Source: JALZKA01 sp963786495 (lineage in GTDB: Bacteria; Actinomycetota; Thermoleophilia; Solirubrobacterales; 70-9). From it: DNA of 64,000 nt. The stretch lies in NCBI GenBank assembly GCA_963786495.1, contig CAWAZL010000001.1, forward strand, positions 1 to 64,000, given 5' to 3'. Of the stretch, positions 30,370 to 39,238 are shown piece after piece (the stretch's first letter is position 1; each line of letters begins with the position of its first letter). A program made the position numbers and the translations under genes. Below the pieces are notes generated by a model. It was not told the DNA's origin. It saw only the letters and a list, made by a program, of their open reading frames with translations, and did no database searches.

Positions 30370-32601
30370 GTGAGCGACCGCGCGCTCAGCGCCGGCGAGT
30401 ACCTCCTGGGCGCCGCCGAGCTCGGGCTCATCGTCGCCGCTCTCGCTTTCTGCGCCGTGCGCCTGCGGCGTCTCGCGCTGCCGGGGTTCTCGGGCCCCCC
30501 TGCTCTGGTGGCCGACATCGTGGCCACGATGGCGCTCGCGACCGTGCTTGCGGAGGTCCTGGGCACATTTGACCTGTTCACGGAGGCTGCGTACATCGTC
30601 GGATGTGTGGTCGTCGGCCTAGCGGCGCTCGCGATCCCACAAGGTGCCAGGCACGGTGCCAGGCACCAAGCGGCGTTGGGCGATACGCCGCCCTCGCCGC
30701 CCGCCCACCGCCTGGGCTTGCCGATAGTCGCCATCGTTGTCGCAGCGATCTTCGCCGGGTGGGCGATTCCCACACTCAGCGGCATCACCGGCGGCATGGG
30801 CAGGGCCGACTCGCTTTGGTACCACATGCCGCTCTCGTCACGGTTCGTGGAGACGGGCTCCACGGGCGAGATCTTCTTCTTCGACCCGATCTTCTTCGCG
30901 TCGTTCTACCCGGCGAACACCGAGGTCTTGCACGCAATCCCGATCCTCACCTTCGCGCGAGACTTCCTCTCACCGCTTCTCAACCTCGGGTTCCTGAGCC
31001 TCGGCCTGCTCGCGGGCTGGGCAATGGGCAGGCCCTACGGCCTCGGGCCGCAGGCCCTCCTGGGAGCAGCGGTCGTTCTGGGCGCCGAGACGATGACGGA
31101 CTTCCAGGCAGGCGAGGCGCTCAACGACGTCGGGGGCGTCGCGCTCCTGCTTTGCGCCTCAGCGGTCCTGATCAACGGCCATGCTGCGCGGACCGGCGGT
31201 CGCTCAATCAGCGCCGGCGCCCTGGCGTTCGCGGGCCTCGCGGCCGGCCTCGCGGCGGGGACCAAGCTCTCATTCCTGGCGCCCGTAGCGCTCCTCACCC
31301 TGGCCGTGATCATCATTGCGCCGGGCGGCACCCGCATCCGCTCCACCGCGGCGTTCGGGCTCCCAATGCTCGTTTGTGGCGGCTACTGGTACCTGCGAAA
31401 CCTCGTCACGACCGGCAACCCCATCCCCTACACAGGCTGGGGCCCGCTCGGACTGCCCACGCCAGAACGCATGCTCGAGCTGCGGCCGGGCTTTTCCGTC
31501 GCCCACTACTGGAACGAGCCCGACATTTGGTGGGACTGGTTTGCGCCCAAGCTCGCCGAGGAGCTCGGCCCGCTTTGGCCGCTTGTCCTGATCGGGGCGG
31601 TTGGGGGTGGCGTCTTTGCCCTCTGGAAGGGACGCGAGCCGATCCTGCGAGCGCTCGGTGGAGTGGCTGTCTTCACAGCCTTGGCATATGTCTTCACGCC
31701 GCTTACGGCCGGCGGGGAGCAGGGCGAGCCGATCGCGTTCGAGTGGAACATCCGCTATCTGGCTCCGGCCGTGGCGATCGGTCTCGCGATCCTCCCGCTC
31801 CTTCCCGCCTTCCGCTCCCCTCCGCGAGCCCGGTCGATCTCGCTGTTCGGCCTCGGAGCGGTCGCGCTTTTCACCACGCTCACCATCATCCAATGGTCAC
31901 ACGACCACCAGAAGGGAGCAATCGCAACCGGAGCCTTGGTCCTCAGTCTCTTCGGCGGCTGGGCGTGGGCGCAGGGGCGTGGTTATCTTGGGCCGCGCGC
32001 CTCGGCCGGCCGAGTGGCCGCAGTGGTAGCGGCGGTTGGGCTCGCCGCGGTGGCCGCGGGCTTCGCGGTCCAGCGGCACTCCCTGGAGAATCGTTACGAA
32101 GATCTGAGCCCGCAGCTTCGCCTCGCCGAGGCGGTCCGGTGGGCGAACACCGTGACCGACGAGCGCATCGCCATCTCCGGCGTGCGCGGCGTGTTCAACC
32201 AGTACGCGTTCTCGGGATACGACCTCTCGAACCACGTTCAGTGGCTGGGCATTGAGGGCGAGCACCACGCGTACGAGCGGATCCCGGACTGTGAGACCTG
32301 GCGCACCGAGCTGAACGACGGCGAGTACTCGTACGTGGTGACGCTGTACGACCCGTACCAGCCGCTGGGCCTCACCGATACCAAGGAGGGACTGTGGACC
32401 CGTGAGGATCCTGGCGCGTCGGAGGTCCTGCGCAACGGCCCAGTCAGCGTCTTTCGCATCGACGAGCCCCTCGACCCGGCGGCGTGTGGCAATCTGCCCG
32501 ATCTCGAGCGGTCCGAGCTCGACGGCGATTCCGTGAACAACGACCCGCTCGCGAACCAGCCGCCAACCGGCGCCGGCACCGAAGGCGAAGAGGGGTCCTG
32601 A
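30370..32601 (+). CDS. Large GT-C-like polytopic membrane protein 1
   Basis: 743 residues with a dozen or more hydrophobic helices. The loop after the early helices (MGRADSLWYHMPLSSRFVETG, then FYPANTEVLHAI) resembles the first extracytoplasmic loop of GT-C glycosyltransferases, whose catalytic acid sits in an x-D-x motif there. The C-terminal ~150 residues form an exported globular part (DERIAISGVRGVFNQYAF onward). It probably transfers a sugar from a polyprenyl-phosphate donor outside the membrane; this is inference from topology and context. A tandem GGTGCCAGGCAC repeat is inserted near residues 92-99. GTG start. Confidence 0.65.
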   Translation: MSDRALSAGEYLLGAAELGLIVAALAFCAVRLRRLALPGFSGPPALVADIVATMALATVLAEVLGTFDLFTEAAYIVGCVVVGLAALAIPQGARHGARHQAALGDTPPSPPAHRLGLPIVAIVVAAIFAGWAIPTLSGITGGMGRADSLWYHMPLSSRFVETGSTGEIFFFDPIFFASFYPANTEVLHAIPILTFARDFLSPLLNLGFLSLGLLAGWAMGRPYGLGPQALLGAAVVLGAETMTDFQAGEALNDVGGVALLLCASAVLINGHAARTGGRSISAGALAFAGLAAGLAAGTKLSFLAPVALLTLAVIIIAPGGTRIRSTAAFGLPMLVCGGYWYLRNLVTTGNPIPYTGWGPLGLPTPERMLELRPGFSVAHYWNEPDIWWDWFAPKLAEELGPLWPLVLIGAVGGGVFALWKGREPILRALGGVAVFTALAYVFTPLTAGGEQGEPIAFEWNIRYLAPAVAIGLAILPLLPAFRSPPRARSISLFGLGAVALFTTLTIIQWSHDHQKGAIATGALVLSLFGGWAWAQGRGYLGPRASAGRVAAVVAAVGLAAVAAGFAVQRHSLENRYEDLSPQLRLAEAVRWANTVTDERIAISGVRGVFNQYAFSGYDLSNHVQWLGIEGEHHAYERIPDCETWRTELNDGEYSYVVTLYDPYQPLGLTDTKEGLWTREDPGASEVLRNGPVSVFRIDEPLDPAACGNLPDLERSELDGDSVNNDPLANQPPTGAGTEGEEGS
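30643..30667. repeat. Tandem GGTGCCAGGCAC element
   Basis: Two adjacent copies of a 12-base near-palindrome, inside the first GT-C-like gene and read in frame as GARHGARHQ in a cytoplasmic or loop segment between helices. Confidence 0.7.
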
Positions 32602-34925
32602 TGCTCGGCACGCTCTTCGCGGCCATCCTCATCGTCCTTTCTTCGGTTGTCATCGGAAGGGCGCTGATGCTGGCCCTGGGCTGGAGGCGCCCCGAATGGG
32701 TCGCGGGCGCGGTCGGATTCGCAGCACTGGTGGTCGTGGCGCCGTTCCTCGTCCGCCTGCCCGGGCGAGGCCTCACCGCGGCCGTCATCCTGGCTGTGGT
32801 TGCCATCGGGTGTGCCGTCGTAACTCGCCGGGCCACCCCGCGGCGCGGCGAGCACCACACAGACCCAGAGCGCCCGCGGGCGCAGCACCTCGTGGCGCTG
32901 TGCGTCGTGCCGGCCGTCATCGCGGTCGCCTGCCTCCCCTTTGTCTTCAACGAGCACATCGGCGTGCTGGGCGAGGGCATCTACACGAACGACCAGGCAG
33001 CCCAGCTCTATTGGGCGGATTGGCTGGCCGACGGATTCGGCCCGCAGCCGAGCGCGGTCTCCGTGGGGTACCCGGTCGGCCCTCAGGCGCTCGCTGCGAG
33101 CGTCTCTGAGGGCACCACAGTCAACCTCGTCGCCGCGTTCAACGGGCTCCTCATCGCGATCCCCGCTTTGACCGCGCTCGCCGCCCTGTCGCTCCTGGGC
33201 GGCCTGCCACCTTGGCGCCGCGGCCTGGCTGCGGGCCTCACCGGCCTGCCGTACCTGGGCGCGTCGTTCCTCGCCCAGTCCGGCTTCAAGGAAACGGTGA
33301 TGGCGATGCTCGTGGTCGCGCTTGCGATCGTCCTCCACCTTGCGTTGAGGCGAAAAGACGAGGACCGCGAGGCACCTCCGGCGCACGCCGTCGTGGGAGT
33401 GATCGCCGTCCTGGCCGCGGCGTCCGTATTCACCTTCTCGATTCCCGGAGGCGTCTGGTTCGCGGTCGCGATCCCGGTCTGGGCGATTCTCACCCTCGGT
33501 TTCGGAAACGGGACGATCGACCTCTCGCGCGCCCGCGCCGCGGCGAGCGAGCATCGCTGGCTCCTTATCGGCGGAGGCTTGGCGCTGGTCGCATTGGCGT
33601 TGATCGTGATCGGTCCCGCCAAGGACTTCATCGACAAAATCGACGAGGTTCAGGGCTCCAGCGGGCGCCTCTCCTCGCCGGTGTTCCCTGGCGAGGCGTT
33701 GGGGATCTGGCCGGAGGGCGACTTCCGCATCGTTCGTGGCGAGGTCTCGGGCTCGCTCCTGGCCACCGCGTTCGCCGGGCTGTGTGCGATTGGTGCGGGC
33801 GCGGCCCTGATCCGCCGGCGTGAGTGGGCCCTCCTGTCCGTCGTCGCAGCGGCAGTGTTCGTCTACGCGCTCGCGCGCCCATATGCGCAGATCCACGTCG
33901 AGGCGAAGGCGCTTGCCGTTCTGGCGCCAATCGCGATGTTGATCACAGTCCGCTGGCTCCTCGCGCCCGGCACGGGCACGGGTCCGCTTCTTCGCCAGGT
34001 CGCGGGGGCGCTCTTTTGCGCGCTCGCCTTGATTTCGAGCCTCCTGGCCCTCCGCGCGGCACCGGTCGGCTTCGACGACCGCGGCGCCGACGATCTGGGG
34101 GCGCTGGCCGAGCAGATCGACGGCGGCTCGGTCGTCTTCCTGGGAGTCGACCGCTTCGCGGGCTACTGGCTCCGCGGCACACTCGCCGAGAGCCCGGGTG
34201 GCTACGTGCCCCAGGACGTCGACGCCCGCCCTGAGAAGACGTGGCAGCAGGGACTCGCGATGGACTTCGACACGCTGAGCCCCTCGAAGCTCGACCGCTA
34301 CGACTTCGCGATCACGACCGCCGCCGCGTACGCGTCCACGCCGCCGCCCAGTTTCAGGGAGGTGGCGCGCGAAGGTGACTACGTCCTGTGGGAGCGCACG
34401 GGGGACACGCCTTCGGCCCGCGTGTTTGACGAGGCAGGCGATCCAGGCGTGCTGGTCGGGTGTGGGGGTGACCTCAACCGCGGTATTGCGACCGTGCTCG
34501 AACCGCCTGCGACCGCGGACCACCAAGACTGGGAGCCAACGCCGACGTTCGAGGCTCCGGGCAGCGCTGAGGTCGAGGTCAACGCACCTGCCGGCGAATG
34601 GGTCCTCTCGCTTCAGTACCACTCCCAATCACCGCTCACCGTCTCGGTGGACGGTGAGGAAGTCGCTGAGCTGCCACCGTCGCTCGAGGGCTTCTACCTC
34701 ACCGGTGCCGGCCGAGGCGCGTTCTGGCCGGCTGGTGAGGCCGTCACGGATGGAGGCCCCGTCGAGGTCGAAGTGTCAGCCGACGAGCCGAGCGCGCTCC
34801 AGCGTGCGCTTGGTGTCACGCGCACGAGCTGGCTGGGTACGTTGGCGCTCACCAGCCAGGACGAGCCGGAGATGAGCGCAGAACCCTGCGGGGAGTACGT
34901 AGACCACTACGAGATCGACAGATGA
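32601..34925 (+). CDS. Large GT-C-like polytopic membrane protein 2
   Basis: 774 residues, about twelve hydrophobic helices, and a ~250-residue exported C-terminal domain with a beta-rich end (FEAPGSAEVEVNAPAGEWVLSL) resembling a carbohydrate-binding sandwich. ATG overlaps the previous stop by one base (TGATG), so the two GT-C-like proteins are coupled. The lumenal loop after early helices contains NEHIGVLGEGIYTNDQAAQLYW. Probable role: polyprenol-dependent glycosyl transfer or polymerisation at the outer face; substrate unknown. Confidence 0.62.
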   Translation: MLGTLFAAILIVLSSVVIGRALMLALGWRRPEWVAGAVGFAALVVVAPFLVRLPGRGLTAAVILAVVAIGCAVVTRRATPRRGEHHTDPERPRAQHLVALCVVPAVIAVACLPFVFNEHIGVLGEGIYTNDQAAQLYWADWLADGFGPQPSAVSVGYPVGPQALAASVSEGTTVNLVAAFNGLLIAIPALTALAALSLLGGLPPWRRGLAAGLTGLPYLGASFLAQSGFKETVMAMLVVALAIVLHLALRRKDEDREAPPAHAVVGVIAVLAAASVFTFSIPGGVWFAVAIPVWAILTLGFGNGTIDLSRARAAASEHRWLLIGGGLALVALALIVIGPAKDFIDKIDEVQGSSGRLSSPVFPGEALGIWPEGDFRIVRGEVSGSLLATAFAGLCAIGAGAALIRRREWALLSVVAAAVFVYALARPYAQIHVEAKALAVLAPIAMLITVRWLLAPGTGTGPLLRQVAGALFCALALISSLLALRAAPVGFDDRGADDLGALAEQIDGGSVVFLGVDRFAGYWLRGTLAESPGGYVPQDVDARPEKTWQQGLAMDFDTLSPSKLDRYDFAITTAAAYASTPPPSFREVAREGDYVLWERTGDTPSARVFDEAGDPGVLVGCGGDLNRGIATVLEPPATADHQDWEPTPTFEAPGSAEVEVNAPAGEWVLSLQYHSQSPLTVSVDGEEVAELPPSLEGFYLTGAGRGAFWPAGEAVTDGGPVEVEVSADEPSALQRALGVTRTSWLGTLALTSQDEPEMSAEPCGEYVDHYEIDR

Positions 34926-35874
34926 CCGAGCCTTCCCCCTCATCTTCGTCGGCGGCACGGGCCGCAGCGGCACGCACATCGTGGCCGAGCTGATCGGCCA
35001 CCACCCGTCGCTGCATCCGATCCCGATCGAGTGCCGCTTCCACTCGAACCCGAAGGGGCTCTCGGAGGTTGTGACGGGTGAGGCGACGCCGTCGGCATTC
35101 CTGACCAAGCTCAGGCGCTACTGGTGGCACCGCGTCCGCGTCGGCGAGAAGGCGCTCGTCCGCGCCCGCTGGCGCGCCCGCGGCGAGGGCAAGGAGCGCG
35201 GCCTCCACAAGATCATGGAAAAGGATGCGTTCGAGGCAGCCGCCCGCCGCTTCGAGGACGCGACGGCCGGCATCGAGGACGGCACCCGCCCAGAGGTCGT
35301 CGCCGCCAGCCGCGAGCTCTTCTTCGATCTCTTGGGGCCGCTACGCGACGGCAAACCCGGATTGGTTGAGATGAGCTGCTTCACCATCGCCTCCGCGCGC
35401 GGCCTGGAGCTGATCTTCCCCGAGGCGCTATTCATCCATTCGGTCCGCGACGGCCGGGACTCGGGCTCCTCCAAGGTCTCGAAGGCACAGAAGTCACATC
35501 ACCCGTCCGACGCCGCCACCGGCGTCGAGTGGTGGGAGGGACGGCTGGCGCTCGCCGAGCGGGGCTACCGCGGCCTGAGCGATCCTTCGAAGCTCCACGC
35601 CGTATGCCTTGATGAGCTCGTCTGGGGCGACCGTGAGGCCTCGTACGCGGGCCTCACGGAGTTCGCCGGCCTGAACGACGACTCAGACATGCGAGCGTTC
35701 TTCGACGAGGAGATGAACGCGCAGAACGCCCACCGCGAGCGCTGGCGCGAAGGCCTCGGCGAAGAACAGCAGCAGGCGGTCGTCTCGCGCTACGAGGCCG
35801 CCCTCGACCGGATCGAGCGCGAGGGTTACCACTGCGCGGCGCTCCTGCGCCGAAACTACGAGCGCGGCAGATGA
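34922..35874 (+). CDS. P-loop sulfotransferase 1, single-base frameshift at start
   Basis: The ATG at 34922 overlaps the previous stop (ATGA), but the PAPS-binding loop LIFVGGTGRSGTHIV is in another frame. One C appears to be missing in the C run at 34935-34939; adding it gives MTEPSPLIFVGGTGRSGTH, like the next gene. The open frame from GTG 34981 lacks the P-loop. The body has ELFFDLLGPLRDGKPGLVEMS, FIHSVRDGRDSGSSKVSKAQ (3'-phosphate-binding Arg/Ser region) and WWEGRLALAERGYRG, matching Sulfotransfer_3-type enzymes. Likely sulfates a glycan or lipid made by this operon. Confidence 0.78.
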
Positions 35875-36779
35875 GCGCCGAGCACTCGCTCGTCTTCGTT
35901 GGCGGCACGGGCCGCAGCGGCACGCACATCCTGGGCCGCCTCCTCGGCGAGCACGGCGCCTTCGCCGACGTCCCGATTGAGGCGCGGTTTCACTGCAACA
36001 AGCGCGGGCTGCCCGACCTGCTCGAAGGCCGGGTCTCGTTCGGGGGCTTCATGGAGAAGCTCCGTGACTTCTGGTGGCACCGCATCCGTGTCGATGAGCA
36101 GCCGCGCGGTCTCTACTCGCTGATGTACCGCTCGGCCTTCGACGACGCGCTGAAGCGCTTCGAGTCCTCGTATCACTCGGACCCGATTGGGGCCAGCCGG
36201 CGCCTCTACCTCGATCTGTTGTGGCCGCTCGCCGAGGAGGAGGGAAAGCCGGGGCTGGTCGAGATGAGCTCACACAACGTACGGGAGGCGCAGATACTCC
36301 GCCGCCTGTTTCCCGAGGCAAAGATGATCCACACGGTGCGCGACGGCCGTGACGCCGCCTCGTCGGTCACGACGAAGACCTGGGGCCCCGACGACGTGGT
36401 GAAGGGCATCGGCTGGTGGGCCGATCGCCTGCGCTGGATCGACCGTGGGATCTCCGGCGTGGAGGACGGGGCCGAGTATGGGCTTCCCTCAGACCGCTTT
36501 CACCTGGTCGTCCTCGACGACCTCGTGACGGGCCGCCGTGATGAGGTCCTCGCCGGCGTTTGCGGCTTTCTGGACATCGAGCCTGACGACGGCATGCGGG
36601 AGTTCTTCGACGGTCAGATGAGCGCGTCCGGCATGCACCGGGGACGCTGGGCGGAAGGGGCGGGGCCGATCGGGCGCGCTCGAGTGAAGCGCCGCTACGA
36701 GCGGACGCTTGCCCAGCTGCACGAGGAGGGCAACCACGTCGCGACGCCTTTGATCGACACTCTGGAGCGCCTCGGATAG
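35871..36779 (+). CDS. P-loop sulfotransferase 2
   Basis: 302 residues, a clear paralogue of the preceding gene. PAPS 5'-phosphosulfate loop FVGGTGRSGTHILGRLL at the N-terminus; 3'-phosphate region MIHTVRDGRDAASSVTTKTW at ~155-175; conserved FWWHRIRVDEQ, KPGLVEMSSHNVRE and WWADRLRWIDRG. No signal peptide, so it acts on a cytosolic acceptor using PAPS. ATG overlaps the previous stop by four bases. Tandem duplication with divergence suggests different acceptor positions. Confidence 0.8.
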   Translation: MSAEHSLVFVGGTGRSGTHILGRLLGEHGAFADVPIEARFHCNKRGLPDLLEGRVSFGGFMEKLRDFWWHRIRVDEQPRGLYSLMYRSAFDDALKRFESSYHSDPIGASRRLYLDLLWPLAEEEGKPGLVEMSSHNVREAQILRRLFPEAKMIHTVRDGRDAASSVTTKTWGPDDVVKGIGWWADRLRWIDRGISGVEDGAEYGLPSDRFHLVVLDDLVTGRRDEVLAGVCGFLDIEPDDGMREFFDGQMSASGMHRGRWAEGAGPIGRARVKRRYERTLAQLHEEGNHVATPLIDTLERLG

Positions 36780-36795
36780 ATGGATAACCACCAAC

Positions 36796-36825
36796 ACCTG
36801 CTGCTTTCGCGCCTAAAGGCGCTCA
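36796..36825. repeat. Stem-loop repeat ACCTGCTGCTTTCG-n5-TAAA-n5-TCA, copy 1
   Basis: The flank ACCTGCTGCTTTCG is followed by a 5-bp stem GCGCC-TAAA-GGCGC and TCA. It sits between the sulfotransferase 2 stop and the next ATG. The second copy at 51660-51689 has the same flank and loop, but both stem strands differ (GGGGC/GCCCC). Confidence 0.6.
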
Positions 36826-36828
36826 TTT

Positions 36829-38298
36829 ATGGCTGAACGCATCCTTTTTCTCTCGTCGAACGGCACGGGCCTCGGCCACCTCACGCGCTCGATGGCGATC
36901 GCGCGCCGTCTGGACGAGTCGCTCGAGCCGCTCTTCTTCACGCTCTCGGGTGCCGCGCCGGTGGTGGCCGACCAGGGCTTCCCTGTCGAGTTCGCAGCCT
37001 CGTATGCGACCCCGACGGCGGGGAGCGACTGGCGCTGGTCGCGCCGCCTGCGCGGGCGCCTTCGGGCGGTGATGCGCGATGCCGACCCGCGCGTGCTCGT
37101 CTTCGATGGCGCTCATCCCTATCAGGCGCTCCTGGACGCGATGCCCTCGGTTCCGGACGCACACCGCGTCTGGTGCAGGCGCCCGATGTGGAAACCCGGC
37201 TCGAATTTCGGTGCGCTCGAGCGAACGAGGTTCTTCGACCAGGTGCTCGAGCCCGGAGAGTTCGCCGCTTCCGAGGACCGCGGTGCGACGGTCGCGTTGC
37301 GCGAGGATGCCTTCTGCGTCGATCCGGTCGTCTTCTGCGACGACGCCGAGCTTTACGAGCGCGCGGACGCCGAGCGCAAGCTGGGCCTGGAGCCGGGCGG
37401 CGTCAACGTGCTGGTCCAGCTCGGCCAGGGCGAGGAGGTTCGGGCGGCGTCGGAGCGCTGCCTGGCGCACCTCGCGGGCCGTGACGGTGTGCGCGTGGCC
37501 GCGCTCCGCTCCCACCTGGCGGCCATGGATGCAACGCCCCCCGGTGTCATCGGGCTCGACTCGACCTATCCGATGAGCAGGTATCTGCGCGCGTTCGACG
37601 CAACCGTCTCGGCCGCGGGATACAACGCCTACCACGAGCTGATCCGCTTCGGTGTGCCTTCGCTTTTCGTGCCGATGCGCCGCCAGACCGACGACCAGGA
37701 GGCGCGCTCCCGCTTTGCTGAGAAAAGCGGCGTGGGCCTTGGCGTGGAGGGGCCTGCCGCGCCCGAGCTGGAGGCCAAGCTGGACGAGCTTCTCGACCCG
37801 GCCAAGCGCGAGGCGATGCGCAATGCCCTGGCCGAGCAGCGCCCGCCGAACGGCGCCGCGCCCGCGGCCGAATGGCTTGCCGGCCTCGCCGCAACCGAGC
37901 GGGTCCGAAAGCCTGGGACGAAGCGCTGGAAGCGCTACGCCGCGCATCCCGTGTCCTCGGCTCGCGCCGCCGCGCCCTTCGCGGCGCGGGTCCCGGGCGC
38001 GCTGGGCAGGATCGCGCACCAGACCGTGACTCGGCCAAAAGCCCGCCTCCTGGTCGACGCGGGGGGCCTGAGCCCCGTGCAGGTGGCGAGCCTCCTCCCG
38101 CGGGCCATCGAGGAGTCGGGTGAGCCATCGGAGCGGGTGCTCGTCCTCACGACCCGCGTGGACGTCCTTCCCGTTCTTCGCAAGGAGGGCGTGGGCGGCG
38201 AGCACGTGGCAGCCGCGGACCGGCGCGACCTGATCCTCGCCGAGCGGCCTCGGATCAAGCGCGTGTTAGCGCTTTCTGAGGGGTCAGACCCCTCATGA
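36829..38298 (+). CDS. MurG/UGT-like glycosyltransferase
   Basis: 489 residues. The N-terminal LFLSSNGTGLGHLTRSMAIARRL is the GT-B signature of MurG- and UGT-like enzymes (G-x-GH-x-TR). The second Rossmann half has NVLVQLGQGEE, DATVSAAGYNAYHELIRFGVPSLFVP (nucleotide-sugar-binding S-A-G-x-N-x-x-E) and RQTDDQEARSRF. The last ~110 residues form an extra domain (KARLLVDAGGLSPVQVASLL, then VLVLTTRVDVLPVLRKEG). The C-terminus reads EGSDPS from an inserted palindrome. Likely a cytosolic step of surface-glycan assembly. Start ATG 36829 has no obvious Shine-Dalgarno. Confidence 0.78.
   Translation: MAERILFLSSNGTGLGHLTRSMAIARRLDESLEPLFFTLSGAAPVVADQGFPVEFAASYATPTAGSDWRWSRRLRGRLRAVMRDADPRVLVFDGAHPYQALLDAMPSVPDAHRVWCRRPMWKPGSNFGALERTRFFDQVLEPGEFAASEDRGATVALREDAFCVDPVVFCDDAELYERADAERKLGLEPGGVNVLVQLGQGEEVRAASERCLAHLAGRDGVRVAALRSHLAAMDATPPGVIGLDSTYPMSRYLRAFDATVSAAGYNAYHELIRFGVPSLFVPMRRQTDDQEARSRFAEKSGVGLGVEGPAAPELEAKLDELLDPAKREAMRNALAEQRPPNGAAPAAEWLAGLAATERVRKPGTKRWKRYAAHPVSSARAAAPFAARVPGALGRIAHQTVTRPKARLLVDAGGLSPVQVASLLPRAIEESGEPSERVLVLTTRVDVLPVLRKEGVGGEHVAAADRRDLILAERPRIKRVLALSEGSDPS
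38277..38295. repeat. TGAGGGGTCAGACCCCTCA palindrome in glycosyltransferase 3' end
   Basis: The same 19 bases as at 30309-30327. Here it supplies the last codons of the glycosyltransferase gene (EGSDPS and stop). Confidence 0.78.
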
Positions 38299-38332
38299 AC
38301 TGCTCACACTCCAGCGATACCCTCAAGGGCTC

Positions 38333-39238
38333 GTGAAACCTCCCGAGACGAGCGAATCGGCACCCGCCTCGGTGCCGTCCAACGGCGCCCCGGGCGCGGC
38401 CGGCGCCCTGCCCAACCTCATCATCATCGGCGCCCAGAAGTGCGGCACGTCAGGGCTCCACTATCACCTGGGCCTTCATCCCGAGGTCTCGATGTCGAGG
38501 CCAAAGGAGCTCAACTTCTTCATCGAGGAGCGCAACTGGCCGCGTGGCGAGGATTGGTACCGCCGCCACTTCGACCCCGAGGCGAAGGTGCGCGGCGAGT
38601 CCTCGCCCAACTACACAGCGTTTCCGCAGCATGTCGGCGTGCCCGAGCGGATGGCAGCGGTCGTGCCCGACGCAAAGCTGATCTACGTCCTTCGCGATCC
38701 GCTTCAGCGCATTGCCGCGCACTGGGTCCACAACTACGCCAAACGACGTGAGAAGGGCACGCTGGCCGAGACCCTCAGCCACCCCAACACCTCATACCTC
38801 CAGCGCAGCCAGTACGCGATGCAGCTTCAGCAGTTCCTCAACCACTTCCCGCGCGAGCAGATCATGATCCTCGACCAGGAGGACTTCCGCAAGGACCGCA
38901 CCGAGACGCTCAGGCGCGTCTTCGAATTCGCGGGCGCTGATCCCGACTTCTCGCACCCAGGCTTCGAGCGCGAGCGCCACTCGACGTCGCGGAAGACCAG
39001 GGCGACGAAACTGGCGGTTCGCATGGAACGGGCCTCGAAGTCAAAGTGGGGGAGGGTCGTCCCGCCGAAGGTGTGGTTTGCCCTCGACGAGCGGCTGCCG
39101 ATGAAGAAGCCGATCGATCGCCCGGACGTGCGGCTGGCGCTGACCGATGAGGCGCTGCGCGCGCTGCGCGACGATGCCGAGCGCATGCGCGAGCTGGCCG
39201 GCCGCCCGTTCCGCGACTGGTCGATCTGGGACGCGTGA
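38333..39238 (+). CDS. Sulfotransferase 3 (heparan-sulfotransferase-like)
   Basis: 301 residues. PAPS loop LIIIGAQKCGTSGLHYHLGLHP (residues ~27-48, GAQKCGTS typical of carbohydrate sulfotransferases), then RPKELNFF, GESSPNYT, and the 3'-phosphate-binding LIYVLRDPLQRIAAHW (~120-135). SQYAMQLQQFLNHFPREQIMIL is also family-typical. It differs from the two paralogues upstream and is closer to O- or N-sulfotransferases of polysaccharides. GTG start. The stop overlaps the flippase start by four bases. Confidence 0.88.
   Translation: MKPPETSESAPASVPSNGAPGAAGALPNLIIIGAQKCGTSGLHYHLGLHPEVSMSRPKELNFFIEERNWPRGEDWYRRHFDPEAKVRGESSPNYTAFPQHVGVPERMAAVVPDAKLIYVLRDPLQRIAAHWVHNYAKRREKGTLAETLSHPNTSYLQRSQYAMQLQQFLNHFPREQIMILDQEDFRKDRTETLRRVFEFAGADPDFSHPGFERERHSTSRKTRATKLAVRMERASKSKWGRVVPPKVWFALDERLPMKKPIDRPDVRLALTDEALRALRDDAERMRELAGRPFRDWSIWDA

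Noticed and set aside
32238..34628. A 796-codon open frame on the minus strand opposite the two GT-C-like genes
   Set aside because: Composition is Arg/Asp/Glu/Gly-rich and without domains, as expected of a shadow frame in high-GC DNA; the plus-strand frames have helices and coupled starts.
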